Assembly (NCBI GenBank): GCA_002772115.1
Contig: PCRW01000076.1
Location: 1,802 to 34,532 of the forward strand
DNA: 32,731 bases
Direction of reading: 5' to 3'
DNA from: Candidatus Moranbacteria bacterium CG23_combo_of_CG06-09_8_20_14_all_35_22
GTDB taxonomy: Bacteria; Patescibacteriota; Minisyncoccia; Moranbacterales; UBA2206
Each line of letters opens with the position of its first letter. The first letter of the stretch is position 1. This document shows positions 13,792-21,721 of the stretch, one piece after another. Both the position numbers and the translations under genes were made by a program. A model generated the notes under the pieces. It did not search any database and was not told where the DNA came from. It saw only the letters and a list, made by a program, of their open reading frames with translations.

Positions 13792-14394
13792 TTAGAGCTT
13801 GAATTCTTTTTTTAGTTTTTCTCCATAAAGCATTTTATCCACAGTAAGAATTTCGATAAATTTTTGCACATTATAAATTTCCGCTAAAAATAAAATTTCA
13901 TCTTCACATTCATAAGGATATACCCAAACGCTTTTTTGCAATTGGAAAAACCCCAGCGTCTTTATTTTGTCGCGCAAAGCTTCTCGCGCTTTATTGTATA
14001 TTTTCGGATAAGAGGGGATATCAAAAATAAAAACTCGCCACTTGCCATCCCACTTTTTCGGTTTGGCTATTTTCAATGCTTCAAAACAAAACTCTTTCAC
14101 ACGCTTTTGACCTTTATTGGTAAGTTGAACTTTTATTTTATTTTTGCCTTCTTGCAAAACTTCTATAAATTTCCGGTGTTTCAAAACATTGATCGTATTT
14201 TGTATTTTCTTTTTGGAAAATTTTTTTCCATACTTTCGATTTTTTTCTATCATTGAAAACATAGCCGGAACCAACGCTCCAGCAAAAACAATTCCGCCCA
14301 GCGCCAAAATCATTAAGACAAACTTAGTTACCGTAGCTTTCTTACTATCTGAATATAAAAAGTCTTCTATTGTATTTTTAATATTATTTTCCAT
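13792..14394 (-). CDS. PaaX-like regulator with Cas2-type fold
   Basis: The 200-aa protein has an N-terminal hydrophobic helix (VLMILALGGIVFAGALVPAMF), a winged helix (KIQNTINVLKHRKFIEVL) and a C-terminal ferredoxin-like domain (WRVFIFDIPSYPKIYNKAREALRDKI, then GFFQLQKSVWVYPYECEDEI). That domain is shared by PaaX repressors and Cas2. No CRISPR array or other cas gene is present, so a transcription role is more likely than spacer acquisition. The membrane helix is an added oddity. It is flanked by two near-identical palindromes. Confidence 0.75.
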   Translation of the reverse strand: MENNIKNTIEDFLYSDSKKATVTKFVLMILALGGIVFAGALVPAMFSMIEKNRKYGKKFSKKKIQNTINVLKHRKFIEVLQEGKNKIKVQLTNKGQKRVKEFCFEALKIAKPKKWDGKWRVFIFDIPSYPKIYNKAREALRDKIKTLGFFQLQKSVWVYPYECEDEILFLAEIYNVQKFIEILTVDKMLYGEKLKKEFKL

Positions 14395-14442
14395 TTTTTA
14401 TTTTTTAATTTCTTAATTTAAATTTACTAAGTATATTTTACA

Positions 14443-14488
14443 TCATATTACACCCAGACGCAATTGCGACTGGGTGTAATAGATGATA
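14443..14488. repeat. 38-bp palindrome, copy 2
   Basis: It has the same arms as 13619-13656 (ATTACACCCAG and CTGGGTGTAAT around CGCAATTGCG) with one mismatch, and the outer bases ATCAT/ATGAT extend the pairing. The rest of 14489-14630 has only a short TCACAG/CTGTGA hairpin at 14560-14577. Confidence 0.85.
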
Positions 14489-14631
14489 TTTTATATTGTT
14501 TAAGCTTAATTCTAAAAAATTGACAAAGCACTACTAATTATGCAATCTTATCTCTATTTCACAGCCATGACTGTGATTATAACTTGCCCCTACTTGTGCC
14601 ATGACTTACCCTCAATCCTGTTTTTATTTAC

Positions 14632-14664
14632 AAAAAAGACGAGCAAGTCTGCCCGTCTTTTATT
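14632..14664 (-). terminator. intrinsic terminator of the gyrA operon
   Basis: On the minus strand AAAAGACG pairs with CGTCTTTT and is followed by T residues. It lies 20 nt beyond the gyrA stop. Confidence 0.8.
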
Positions 14665-14683
14665 ATTTTTCTAGACTATTTTT

Positions 14684-17152
14684 TTATAAAACCGTACTCG
14701 CACTAACTTTGTCTCCCGCTTGCGGACGCATAACGCGCACACCTTGAGTGGCTCGACCGAGAACGGAAACGCTGGAAAGAGGAATGCGAATGATTTGACC
14801 TTTTTCGGAAGTTAAAATTAAATCGGTATCAAGCGCGTCCATATTGATAATCGTTGCGCCAATTATTTTTCCGGTTTTGGAAGTGACAGAGGCAGTTTTT
14901 ATTCCAGAACCACCACGCTTTTGGACTTTATAATATTTCAAATCTGATCTTTTTCCAAAGCCGTTTTCCGAAATTGTAAGAAGCTGATTACCTTTTTGAT
15001 TTTTGAAAACCACATCCATTCCAACCACAGCGTCGTCTTTTTTGAGTTTTATTCCACGCACTCCGGCCGCGTTTCGTCCCATTGAACGAACATCTGATTC
15101 TCGAAATCTAATCGCTTGACCATTTCTTGTAGTAATAACTATTTCATCTGTTCCCGTAGTCGCGTCCACCCAACCAAGAGTGTCACCTTTTTCCAATTTT
15201 ATCGCAATGAGTCCTGAACGACGAACATTTTCAAATTCATCTAAAGTAGTTTTCTTGACTGTGCCCATTGCTGTCGTCATCAAAAGATATTTATAAGCAT
15301 CATCTTTGTTGAAAGCAATGATAGCTGTGACAGATTCTTCTTGAGAAAGAGAAAGAAAATTCACAATCGATTGACCTTTGGCAATGCGAGTGGATTCCGG
15401 AATTTCATAGGCTTTAGTTTGAAAAACTTTTCCAGAATTTGTGAAAAATAGCAGATTATCATGCGTCATCACTCCGAGCATTTTTTGAATTTCATCCCCT
15501 TCGCGCGTTGTTGCCCCAATCACTCCTTTGCCTCCGCGCTTTTGAACTTTGTAGGCACTCGGATTCATTCTTTTGACATAACCATCTTTGGAAAGAGTGA
15601 TAATAGCTTCTTCATTGGGCACTAAATCTTCTTGCCGAAATTCTCCCACACCAGATTTTATCACTTTCGTTCTTCTTTCATCACCATATTTTTCCTTAAC
15701 ACGAGCTAATTCATCTTTGATAATAGAAAATATTTTTTTCTCACTTTTTAGAATAGCTTCAAGCTGGGCAATCAGTTTTATTTTTTCTACTAATTCGTCT
15801 TCAATTTTCTTTCGTTCTAGTCCAGCCAAGGTTTGCAATTTCATTTCCAAAATAGCCGTAGCTTGCTTTTCTGACAGTTTGAATTTTTTCATTAAATTCT
15901 TATGCGCTTCTTCTTTAGTAGGAGATTTTTTGATTGTTTCAATCACTGCGTCAATGTGATCTAGCGCAATTTTCAATCCTTCCAAAATATGCGCGCGATC
16001 CCGAGCTTTTTCTAAATCAAATTTAGTTCTTCTAATTATCACAATTTTTCGGTGCGCTACATATTCCTCTAAAATTGTTTTTAAATTCAAAACTTTCGGC
16101 TCGATACCATTGACCAGCGCTAGCATATTGACACCAAAATTTTTCTGAAGATCAGTCAGAGAATAAAGTTTATTCAAAACTTTTTGCGGATAGGCATCCT
16201 TTTTCAAATCTACCACAATTCGCACGCCTTCCTTGTCCGATTCATCGCGTAAATCTTTTATACCAACAATTTTTCCATCGCGAACTAAATTGGCCATAGT
16301 TTCAATCAGTGTGGCCTTGTTGGTAGCATAAGTTATTTCGCTAATCACTATTTGAAAAGTTCCGGTTTTGCTTTCTACGATATCTGCTTTACCCCGTGTT
16401 AAAATTTTTCCTCGACCAGTTTTATACGCTTCGACAATATCCTTTTTATTATAAATTATTCCACCAGTTGGAAAATCCGGTCCCTTGATAAATTCTGAAA
16501 GTTCTTCAATAGAAATTTCCGGATTATCAATCAAACTATTTATACCATCTACCAATTCAGAAAGATTATGCGGAGGAATGTTGGTCGCCATTCCCACCGC
16601 AATTCCCATTGAACCATTTAATAATAATTGCGGAAGTCTGGCTGGAAGCACTGCCGGTTCTTTGTGCTGACCGTCAAAATTAGGCACAAAATCCACTGTG
16701 TTTTTTTCAATGTCAATCAGCATTTCTTCTGCCATTTGGGAAAGTTTAGCTTCCGTATAACGATAAGCCGCTACACCGTCGCCGTCCATTGAACCGAAGT
16801 TTCCTTGACCTTTGACCATCGGATAGCGCAAAGAAAAATCCTGTGCCATTCTTACCATTGAATCATAAACGGCCACATCGCCATGTGGATGATATTTTCC
16901 CAAAACTTCTCCCACCACCGTAGCTGATTTTCGAAATTTCGCGCTAGCACGAAGACCCGACTGCCACATTGAATAAAGAATTCGTCGATGCACTGGTTTC
17001 AATCCATCGCGAACATCAGGCAAAGCGCGCGAAACAATCACGCTCATAGCATAATCCAAATAGGATTGTTGAATTTCCAAAGTTATTTCTCTAGCTTGAA
17101 TATTTTTATCTATATTATTTATTTCTTCTGGCATATTATTTTTATAAGGCAC
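14684..17152 (-). CDS. gyrA: DNA gyrase subunit A
   Basis: GyrA is the cleavage-religation subunit of gyrase, which introduces negative supercoils together with GyrB (not in this window). The 822-aa length is normal. The N-terminal winged helix carries [20 protein letters not shown] and the catalytic tyrosine Tyr132 in [10 protein letters not shown]. The C-terminal beta-propeller has a GyrA-box variant QKRGGKG and a further QKRGGSG, which favours gyrase over topoisomerase IV. The residue matching E. coli Ser83 is Val93, a change linked elsewhere with lower quinolone sensitivity. The annotated start is GTG; ATG 17134 (MPEEINN) is an alternative. It ends the minus-strand cluster and has its own terminator. 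Confidence 0.95.
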   Translation of the reverse strand: MPYKNNMPEEINNIDKNIQAREITLEIQQSYLDYAMSVIVSRALPDVRDGLKPVHRRILYSMWQSGLRASAKFRKSATVVGEVLGKYHPHGDVAVYDSMVRMAQDFSLRYPMVKGQGNFGSMDGDGVAAYRYTEAKLSQMAEEMLIDIEKNTVDFVPNFDGQHKEPAVLPARLPQLLLNGSMGIAVGMATNIPPHNLSELVDGINSLIDNPEISIEELSEFIKGPDFPTGGIIYNKKDIVEAYKTGRGKILTRGKADIVESKTGTFQIVISEITYATNKATLIETMANLVRDGKIVGIKDLRDESDKEGVRIVVDLKKDAYPQKVLNKLYSLTDLQKNFGVNMLALVNGIEPKVLNLKTILEEYVAHRKIVIIRRTKFDLEKARDRAHILEGLKIALDHIDAVIETIKKSPTKEEAHKNLMKKFKLSEKQATAILEMKLQTLAGLERKKIEDELVEKIKLIAQLEAILKSEKKIFSIIKDELARVKEKYGDERRTKVIKSGVGEFRQEDLVPNEEAIITLSKDGYVKRMNPSAYKVQKRGGKGVIGATTREGDEIQKMLGVMTHDNLLFFTNSGKVFQTKAYEIPESTRIAKGQSIVNFLSLSQEESVTAIIAFNKDDAYKYLLMTTAMGTVKKTTLDEFENVRRSGLIAIKLEKGDTLGWVDATTGTDEIVITTRNGQAIRFRESDVRSMGRNAAGVRGIKLKKDDAVVGMDVVFKNQKGNQLLTISENGFGKRSDLKYYKVQKRGGSGIKTASVTSKTGKIIGATIINMDALDTDLILTSEKGQIIRIPLSSVSVLGRATQGVRVMRPQAGDKVSASTVL

Positions 17153-17165
17153 TAAAAAATTAAAC

Positions 17166-17423
17166 TTATTTTTCTAATAAACTTTTCATTTGCTTGGTTG
17201 CGTCTTGAATAGATTCCTTTTGAGTTGTTAAATCTTCTATCACTTGGCTATTTAAAATATTTTCTTTTTCCGAATCATCCGTATTTTCAAATTGAGCAGA
17301 AAAAGAAATCATCCAAATTATTAAAATAAAAATCATTCCAAAAGCAGTGAGCCCCCACACCCAACGCAAGCGGATATGTTCCGGCTGGCGACGAATCTGT
17401 TCTATTTTATCAAATATACTCAT
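17166..17423 (-). CDS. single-pass membrane protein
   Basis: The 85-aa protein has a short basic N terminus ([11 protein letters not shown]), one membrane helix ([20 protein letters not shown]) and an acidic to charged outer tail with a possible coiled coil ([19 protein letters not shown]). The stop lies 13 nt before gyrA, so the two are probably co-transcribed. The function is not recognised. Confidence 0.7.
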   Translation of the reverse strand: MSIFDKIEQIRRQPEHIRLRWVWGLTAFGMIFILIIWMISFSAQFENTDDSEKENILNSQVIEDLTTQKESIQDATKQMKSLLEK

Positions 17424-17425
17424 TC

Positions 17426-17460
17426 TTTACGAACTACGAAATAAGCGAAATACGAAAATT
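17426..17460. repeat. TTCGTA-type repeat, inverted copy next to the GxxExxY gene
   Basis: It reads TTTACGAACTACGAAA..., the reverse of the copy at 98-131. It abuts the stop codon of the GxxExxY gene. Confidence 0.8.
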
Positions 17461-17845
17461 AATCTAAATTTACTACTCTTTTGTATCTCACACCTTCGCT
17501 AGTAAAAGTAATTATTATACCTAATCTTAGATTTGTAGCTTTGAGATATTTATACAATTGATTAATATCCTTACTAGAAATAAAATTTCTTTGTTTTATT
17601 TCTAAAATAATTTTATTAAATATTAGAAAATCAAAAATATAAATTCCTAAATCTTCTTCTTTATATTTAACTTTATACCTTAATTGTTCTTTAAATTCAA
17701 AACCGTTATCCGTGAACTCTTTAGCTAGAGCTTTTTGAAAAAAATTTTCTTTATGCCCAAATCCTAATTTTTTAAATACTCTAAAAACCGCTCCCATTAT
17801 CCGATAACATTCCTCGGCATATATTAAGTTCTTTTTTGTTTTCAT
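17459..17845 (-). CDS. GxxExxY protein (PDDEXK_3 family)
   Basis: In this 128-aa protein the family motif appears as GHKENFF (residues 31-37). The nuclease-like core IYIFDFLIFNKIILEIKQ follows, with D, E and K at the PD-(D/E)XK positions, then INQLYKYLKAT and GIIITF. GxxExxY proteins are small, widespread and largely uncharacterised. The gene is enclosed by oppositely oriented TTCGTA repeats that touch or nearly touch its ends, so it looks like an insert in the metallo-hydrolase - gyrA cluster. Confidence 0.85.
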   Translation of the reverse strand: MKTKKNLIYAEECYRIMGAVFRVFKKLGFGHKENFFQKALAKEFTDNGFEFKEQLRYKVKYKEEDLGIYIFDFLIFNKIILEIKQRNFISSKDINQLYKYLKATNLRLGIIITFTSEGVRYKRVVNLD

Positions 17846-17851
17846 TTTTTA

Positions 17852-17888
17852 TTTTTCGTAATTTCGTATTTTTTCGTAGTTCGTAAAT
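17852..17888. repeat. TTCGTA-type repeat, direct copy upstream of the GxxExxY gene
   Basis: ATTTTTCGTAATTTCG and TAGTTCGTAAAT units lie 6 nt beyond the start codon. Together with 17426-17460 they make an inverted pair around one gene. Confidence 0.8.
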
Positions 17889-17896
17889 TTTAAATT

Positions 17897-18559
17897 TTAT
17901 TCGATGTCCATAATCACAACTGCCATTTCTTTTTCTTCTAAATCTTTCTTTTTTATATTAATTTTAGAAACTTTTTCTTTGGGGCAACTGCCAATTTCAC
18001 TGCAAAATTTCTTTTCGTCATCAACCTCAACTGTTGAACCTTTTATCTTATAATGCATTGGAATAATCATTTTTGGTTCAATTTTTTTGATTATATCCAC
18101 TGCCTTTTCTCCATCAATCGTATAATTTCTTCCGCCAATCGGTACCATTAAAATATCAATGCCATTTATTTTTTCCAACTGTTTTTCTGATAGATCGGTT
18201 CCCAGATCGCCCAAATGGCAAACTCGCAAATCTTCCGATTCTAAAACAAAAATAGTATTTGTTCCGCGTTCCGTGCCTTCTTTATTATCATGAAAAGAAG
18301 TAATTCCAATGACATTGACGCCCTTGGCGCTATATTCACCAGGAATGTCAATCACATACGGTTCACCTTTGAGCGCAGAAACATTATTATGATCAGAATG
18401 ATTGTGACTCACTAAAACTAAATCCGCTTGCCCTTGCGGAGGACGCAAACCGACTGACTTGTCAAACGGATCAAAAAAAACCACCACATCTTCCCGCCCG
18501 CGTCCCGCCGGCTTAGTAGTGATCTTAAAGCAAGAATGACCGTAATATTGAATAAGCAT
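17897..18559 (-). CDS. metal-dependent hydrolase of the metallo-beta-lactamase fold
   Basis: The protein is 220 aa. It shows YYGHSCFKI at the N terminus, the zinc motif LVSHNHSDHNN, a second-site VCHLGDLG, GIDILMVPIGG and a C-terminal IIPMHY. The pattern matches the UPF0173/UlaG-like branch, cytosolic hydrolases of mostly unknown substrate. A loop near residue 20 (KPAGRGRED) and RPPQGQ near residue 40 derive from G+C-rich DNA and may be repeat-derived. It is the first gene of the minus-strand run toward gyrA. Confidence 0.85.
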   Translation of the reverse strand: MLIQYYGHSCFKITTKPAGRGREDVVVFFDPFDKSVGLRPPQGQADLVLVSHNHSDHNNVSALKGEPYVIDIPGEYSAKGVNVIGITSFHDNKEGTERGTNTIFVLESEDLRVCHLGDLGTDLSEKQLEKINGIDILMVPIGGRNYTIDGEKAVDIIKKIEPKMIIPMHYKIKGSTVEVDDEKKFCSEIGSCPKEKVSKINIKKKDLEEKEMAVVIMDIE

Positions 18560-18573
18560 ATAATTGATGAGAG

Positions 18574-18663
18574 TTCATAAAGTTCGTAAAGTTTATAAAG
18601 TTTTTAAAACTACATAAGCTTTTTTCTAAACTTTAAAACCTTAAGAACTTTATAAACTTTTTT
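18574..18663. repeat. TAAAGTTT-type inverted repeat
   Basis: Units of AAAGTTTATAAAGTT (about 18588-18608) recur inverted at 18641-18661. They lie in the divergent gap 18560-18797. Confidence 0.7.
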
Positions 18664-18707
18664 AACTATTATAGTCTAGCACTAAAAAAATCTCTTGTCT
18701 ATATCTC

Positions 18708-18736
18708 TTGACAAAAAGCTATGTTTCGAATATAAT
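18708..18736 (+). promoter_or_regulatory. consensus promoter of the AbiE-like operon
   Basis: TTGACA (18708-18713), 17 bp, TATAAT (18731-18736), both perfect. A leader of about 55 nt follows, with a TATAA/TTATA inverted pair that could be an operator. Confidence 0.85.
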
Positions 18737-18797
18737 AGAAATGAAGCTATAAAAAGGCGTTATAAATAGAAAGTAAAATTAACCTTAAATTTGCAAT

Positions 18798-19388
18798 ATG
18801 ACCAAAAAAGAGCTTATTTGGCGGGAAATTTTGTTCCAAGGTCAAGAAAATAAAATATTTGAGTTCACTCAAAAGGAACTGGCAGAAAAATTCGGCTTTT
18901 CTTTAAGCACAATCTTTAACGCGCTCAAAATTCCGCGCGCTACGGGCGCAATTTCCGTATCTGGGCGAAACTTTACCGTACGAAGTTTGGAAAAATTTCT
19001 TTATATTTGGGCAACGCAAAGAAACTTGAAAAAAGAAATTATTTATGAAACTCACACCAATATGTCCGCCAAAGAAATGGAGGGGCTAGCTCCTGACGGA
19101 ATAATTTTCGGCACTTACAGCGCCTATTCTCAAAAATATCTGTCCGCACCGGCCGAATATGACAAAGTTTATTTTTACGCCGAACCAGAAAAACTGGCGG
19201 AAATTGAAAAAAGATTTCCTAAACTCAAAGGCTATGCTAATTTTTTTGTTTTGAAAGCCGACCCATATCTTTCAAACTTCGCTCCATTCACGCCTGATGT
19301 CCAAACTTTTTGCGATCTTTGGAATCTTCCTGATTGGCAAGCTAAAGAATTTTTGGAAAAATTGAAAAATAAAATAATTTTAACTTAA
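18798..19388 (+). CDS. HTH protein, AbiEi-like antitoxin candidate
   Basis: The 196-aa protein has an N-terminal helix-turn-helix (FTQKELAEKFGFSLSTIFNALKI). Its C-terminal domain (GIIFGTYSAYSQKYLSAPAEYDKVYFYA, ending near residue 190) resembles antitoxins of type IV AbiE-like systems. It lies 4 nt before a nucleotidyltransferase gene and has a strong promoter. Repression of its own operon is the expected role. The family link is by pattern and by context. Confidence 0.65.
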   Translation: MTKKELIWREILFQGQENKIFEFTQKELAEKFGFSLSTIFNALKIPRATGAISVSGRNFTVRSLEKFLYIWATQRNLKKEIIYETHTNMSAKEMEGLAPDGIIFGTYSAYSQKYLSAPAEYDKVYFYAEPEKLAEIEKRFPKLKGYANFFVLKADPYLSNFAPFTPDVQTFCDLWNLPDWQAKEFLEKLKNKIILT

Positions 19389-19392
19389 TTTT

Positions 19393-20016
19393 ATGCAATA
19401 TTATCATAACATTATCACGCAAAAAAGTTTTGATTTCCTCAAAGAATTCAACGCTGATTTTGATTTCGTTTTGATTGGAGGTTGGGCGGTTTTTTTGTAT
19501 TCTCGAGCGCTTAAATCGAAAGATATTGATATAATCGTAGATTATGAAAATCTGGCGAAGCTCAAAGAAAAATTTGCAGTATTTAAAAACGACCGACTGA
19601 AAAAATATGAAATTCAAACTGGCGAATTTGATGTAGATATTTATGTTTCGCATTATTCCTATCTAGGAGTGGAAGTTTCAGAAATTGAAAAGCGTGTTTT
19701 TTCCAAAAAAGGTTTTCAAATACCGGAATTGGAAGCGCTTTTTATCTTGAAATTATTCGCTTGGCATAATCGACGCGGATCAGCCAAGGGACAAAAAGAT
19801 GAATTGGATATTTTCAGTTTGACCTTCTTACCGGAATTTGACTGGAAAAAATATTGGGAATTGATAAAATTATTTAATTTTTCCGATTATCATAAAAATT
19901 TCACAACTCTTCTCAAAAAAACCCGCCAAATCCCCGAGTTGAATATCAACAAACAGCAAATGGCAAAAATAAGAAAAACTATTTTGGAAAAATTAGAATC
20001 GTCAAAATTTGACTAA
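19393..20016 (+). CDS. nucleotidyltransferase, AbiEii-like toxin candidate
   Basis: The 207-aa protein has VLIGGWAVFLYSRALKSKDIDIIVD at residues 26-50, the GG...D-x-D signature of the nucleotidyltransferase fold. A later LEALFILKLFAWHNR and a helical C terminus follow. AbiEii toxins are GTP-binding nucleotidyltransferases paired with a DNA-binding antitoxin, as here. Toxicity is inferred from the pairing. Alternatively it is a housekeeping member of the same fold. Confidence 0.75.
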   Translation: MQYYHNIITQKSFDFLKEFNADFDFVLIGGWAVFLYSRALKSKDIDIIVDYENLAKLKEKFAVFKNDRLKKYEIQTGEFDVDIYVSHYSYLGVEVSEIEKRVFSKKGFQIPELEALFILKLFAWHNRRGSAKGQKDELDIFSLTFLPEFDWKKYWELIKLFNFSDYHKNFTTLLKKTRQIPELNINKQQMAKIRKTILEKLESSKFD

Positions 20017-20067
20017 TAAGCTAATTACCGCTAATTTAAGGTTAGATAATTTCCAAGGAGGAAATCA

Positions 20068-20106
20068 GTGATTTGGGGATTTTTTGAGTGGTTCGTTAAA
20101 AACTAG
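20068..20106 (+). CDS. possible 12-residue leader peptide
   Basis: GTG follows a near-perfect ribosome site (AAGGAGG, 6-nt spacing) and encodes IWGFFEWFVKN after the start, then TAG. It is hydrophobic and aromatic. It may be a leader peptide, a remnant, or nothing; only the ribosome site supports it. Confidence 0.3.
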   Translation: MIWGFFEWFVKN

Positions 20107-20131
20107 AACTTCATACTAAAGGAAGTGCGTT

Positions 20132-20215
20132 ATGAAGTATTGGTGTAAAAAACATAAGCGATCAATCACATTATTGGAAGTCAGGGGCGCTTGCCTAAAT
20201 TTTATCGTCTTTTAG
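20132..20215 (+). CDS. possible 27-residue Cys/His peptide
   Basis: ATG lies 7 nt after AAAGGAAG. The peptide starts MKYWCKKHKRSITLLEV and contains C, H and a later C, as in a broken zinc ribbon. The rest of 20216-20443 shows no gene, riboswitch or terminator that I recognise. Confidence 0.3.
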   Translation: MKYWCKKHKRSITLLEVRGACLNFIVF

Positions 20216-20443
20216 GACCGCTTTTCATAATTGCAAGACCTTGTGTTTCCAACATCATCCTGTGTGCTTTTGGCACGAATCGGTAAATGACAACCTGTGT
20301 CTATATATCGTACTGTTTTTAGGCAGTAGCCACTACAGTTAGATTAAAATTGAAAGGAGCAAAATTATTTAAAATCTATTCTGTTAATTTGGCTTATTTA
20401 GAGGGATTGACTTTTTTTATCGGTAAAATGAAAGGAAAATTGC

Positions 20444-21189
20444 ATGAAAAAAATCCTCGATTGTACAACATTGCTCGAACTCATTGAACTCACCTATCAT
20501 CGTTTACGAACTTATGGGACCGCTTCCGAAGAAGAATTGCTTCATATTTTTTCTCTTTGCGATGCTTACTGGTATCATGACGGCGATCCGAAAAAACCGC
20601 ATGCGGAACTTACAGGCGGATGGTGTAGCAATGGATTTTTGACTGTCTGCGCGTATTAAAATACCTAACACTCTCTGATTTTCTCGCATTTCAACACGCA
20701 TTGAAAATCGGAGAAATTCTTGAAGATAATGGTATCGAATGCTATGATTGGATAATTGGTTCTCCAACGGCCGGCATTACATACGCCCATGATCTCGCCA
20801 GAGAACTTGGCGCACCGATAAATATGTGTGTCGAAAAAGATCCTAAGAATCCAATGGGCAAAAATATGATATGGAATCGCATGCAAATACCCGCAAATGA
20901 TTCCGTATTGCAAATTGAAGAATTGACTACCACAGCCAAAACATTAACTGCTGTGCAAAAAGCTATTATCGATGGCAACGGCGGTCCTGTTAATTTTTTG
21001 CCCTATATCGGCATTCTTGTTCATCGACCACCCAAACTTCCTGTAACGCATTACGGCGATCGACAAGTCATTGCTTTGATTGAAAAGGAAATCTGGGCCG
21101 TTCCACAGGAAGAGTGTCCACTTTGCGCCCAAGGCTCTTCAAGGTATCGCCCAAAGCAAAATTGGGAAAAACTTACCGGCATGAAATAA
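20444..21189 (+). pseudogene. orotate-type phosphoribosyltransferase, frameshifted
   Basis: Two ORFs (20444-20659 and 20701-21189) read as one protein if one base is added in the TTTTT run near 20636-20640. The restored join runs SNGF-FDCLRVLKYLTLSDF into the ALKIGEILED of the second ORF without a stop. The second part has GSPTAGITYAHDLARELGAP and a PRPP-loop-like QIEELTTTAKTL, as in type I PRTases of the PyrE kind. It has a ribosome site (AAAGGA) and a strong terminator. It may be a true pseudogene, an assembly error in the homopolymer, or a -1 frameshift at ATTTTTG. No other pyrimidine gene is near. Confidence 0.75.
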
Positions 21190-21208
21190 TTTAACAATAA
21201 TTATACTC

Positions 21209-21253
21209 AACCAGCGCCCTCACGAAAGGAGGAATGAGGCGCTGGTTTTTTTA
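21209..21253 (+). terminator. intrinsic terminator
   Basis: AACCAGCGCC(C)TCA pairs with TGAGGCGCTGGTT with one bulge, followed by seven T. It ends the phosphoribosyltransferase locus. Confidence 0.9.
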
Positions 21254-21365
21254 TCCCCCACCACTTTTTATTTAAAAAATAATTTTTGTGAAAAAACAGC
21301 TCCAAAATAATTGATTACTTAGTTTGATTTTTAAAATAGCAGAAATAAAAAGTGGCGGGGGATAA
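21251..21365. mobile_element. 115-bp MITE-like inverted-repeat element
   Basis: Arms TTATCCCCCACCACTTTTT (left, 21251 on) and AAAAAGTGGCGGGGGATAA (right, ending at 21365) match at 22 of 23 positions. The interior is AT-rich and empty. The same arms enclose tRNA-Val at 27770-27884. No transposase is encoded. Confidence 0.75.
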
Positions 21366-21532
21366 ATTCCCTAAAATTTGACACAATCCCGATTCTAAAC
21401 TACAATAACTTTACGGTTAATTATTAAGAAAAATGAATAAGGGATGATTTAATCCCTGTTTATACCCAGCTTCGGCTGTGGATAAAGTCTTAATAATTTC
21501 CTTTAATTGAGGGAATTTTTATTTTTTACGAA

Positions 21533-21660
21533 CTACTAAATAAATACGAAGGTACGAAGGTACGAAAAGGGAGCCTAATTGTTTCGTATTTCGTTCATTT
21601 CGCCAGCCTCGACTCGCAAAGATAATTACTCGTCGACGCGAGGCGGGTAGTTCGTAAAAC
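21533..21660. repeat. TTCGTA-type repeat interrupted by the 45-bp element (copy C)
   Basis: TTTCGTATTTCGTTCATTTCG is separated from TAGTTCGTAAA by exactly 45 nt (21603-21647), the palindromic element otherwise found in two genes. The flank matches the uninterrupted copy at 98-131. Upstream, TACGAAGG units repeat in tandem. The rest of 21366-21721 shows nothing else. Confidence 0.85.
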
Positions 21661-21721
21661 TAAAGCATTTTAATAATAATTAACGCGATTTTAATGCTTA
21701 TTCGCAAAAATTTATACTATT

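Noticed and set aside
13792-14394. True Cas2 of a CRISPR system
   Set aside because: The protein has a winged helix and membrane helix, and no array or cas1 is in the window.
14519-14550. Promoter starting TTGACA downstream of the PaaX-like gene
   Set aside because: No acceptable -10 at 16-18 bp and no gene follows.
20216-20443. Riboswitch or structured RNA before the PRTase
   Set aside because: No known motif or long stem could be recognised by eye; a covariance search would decide.
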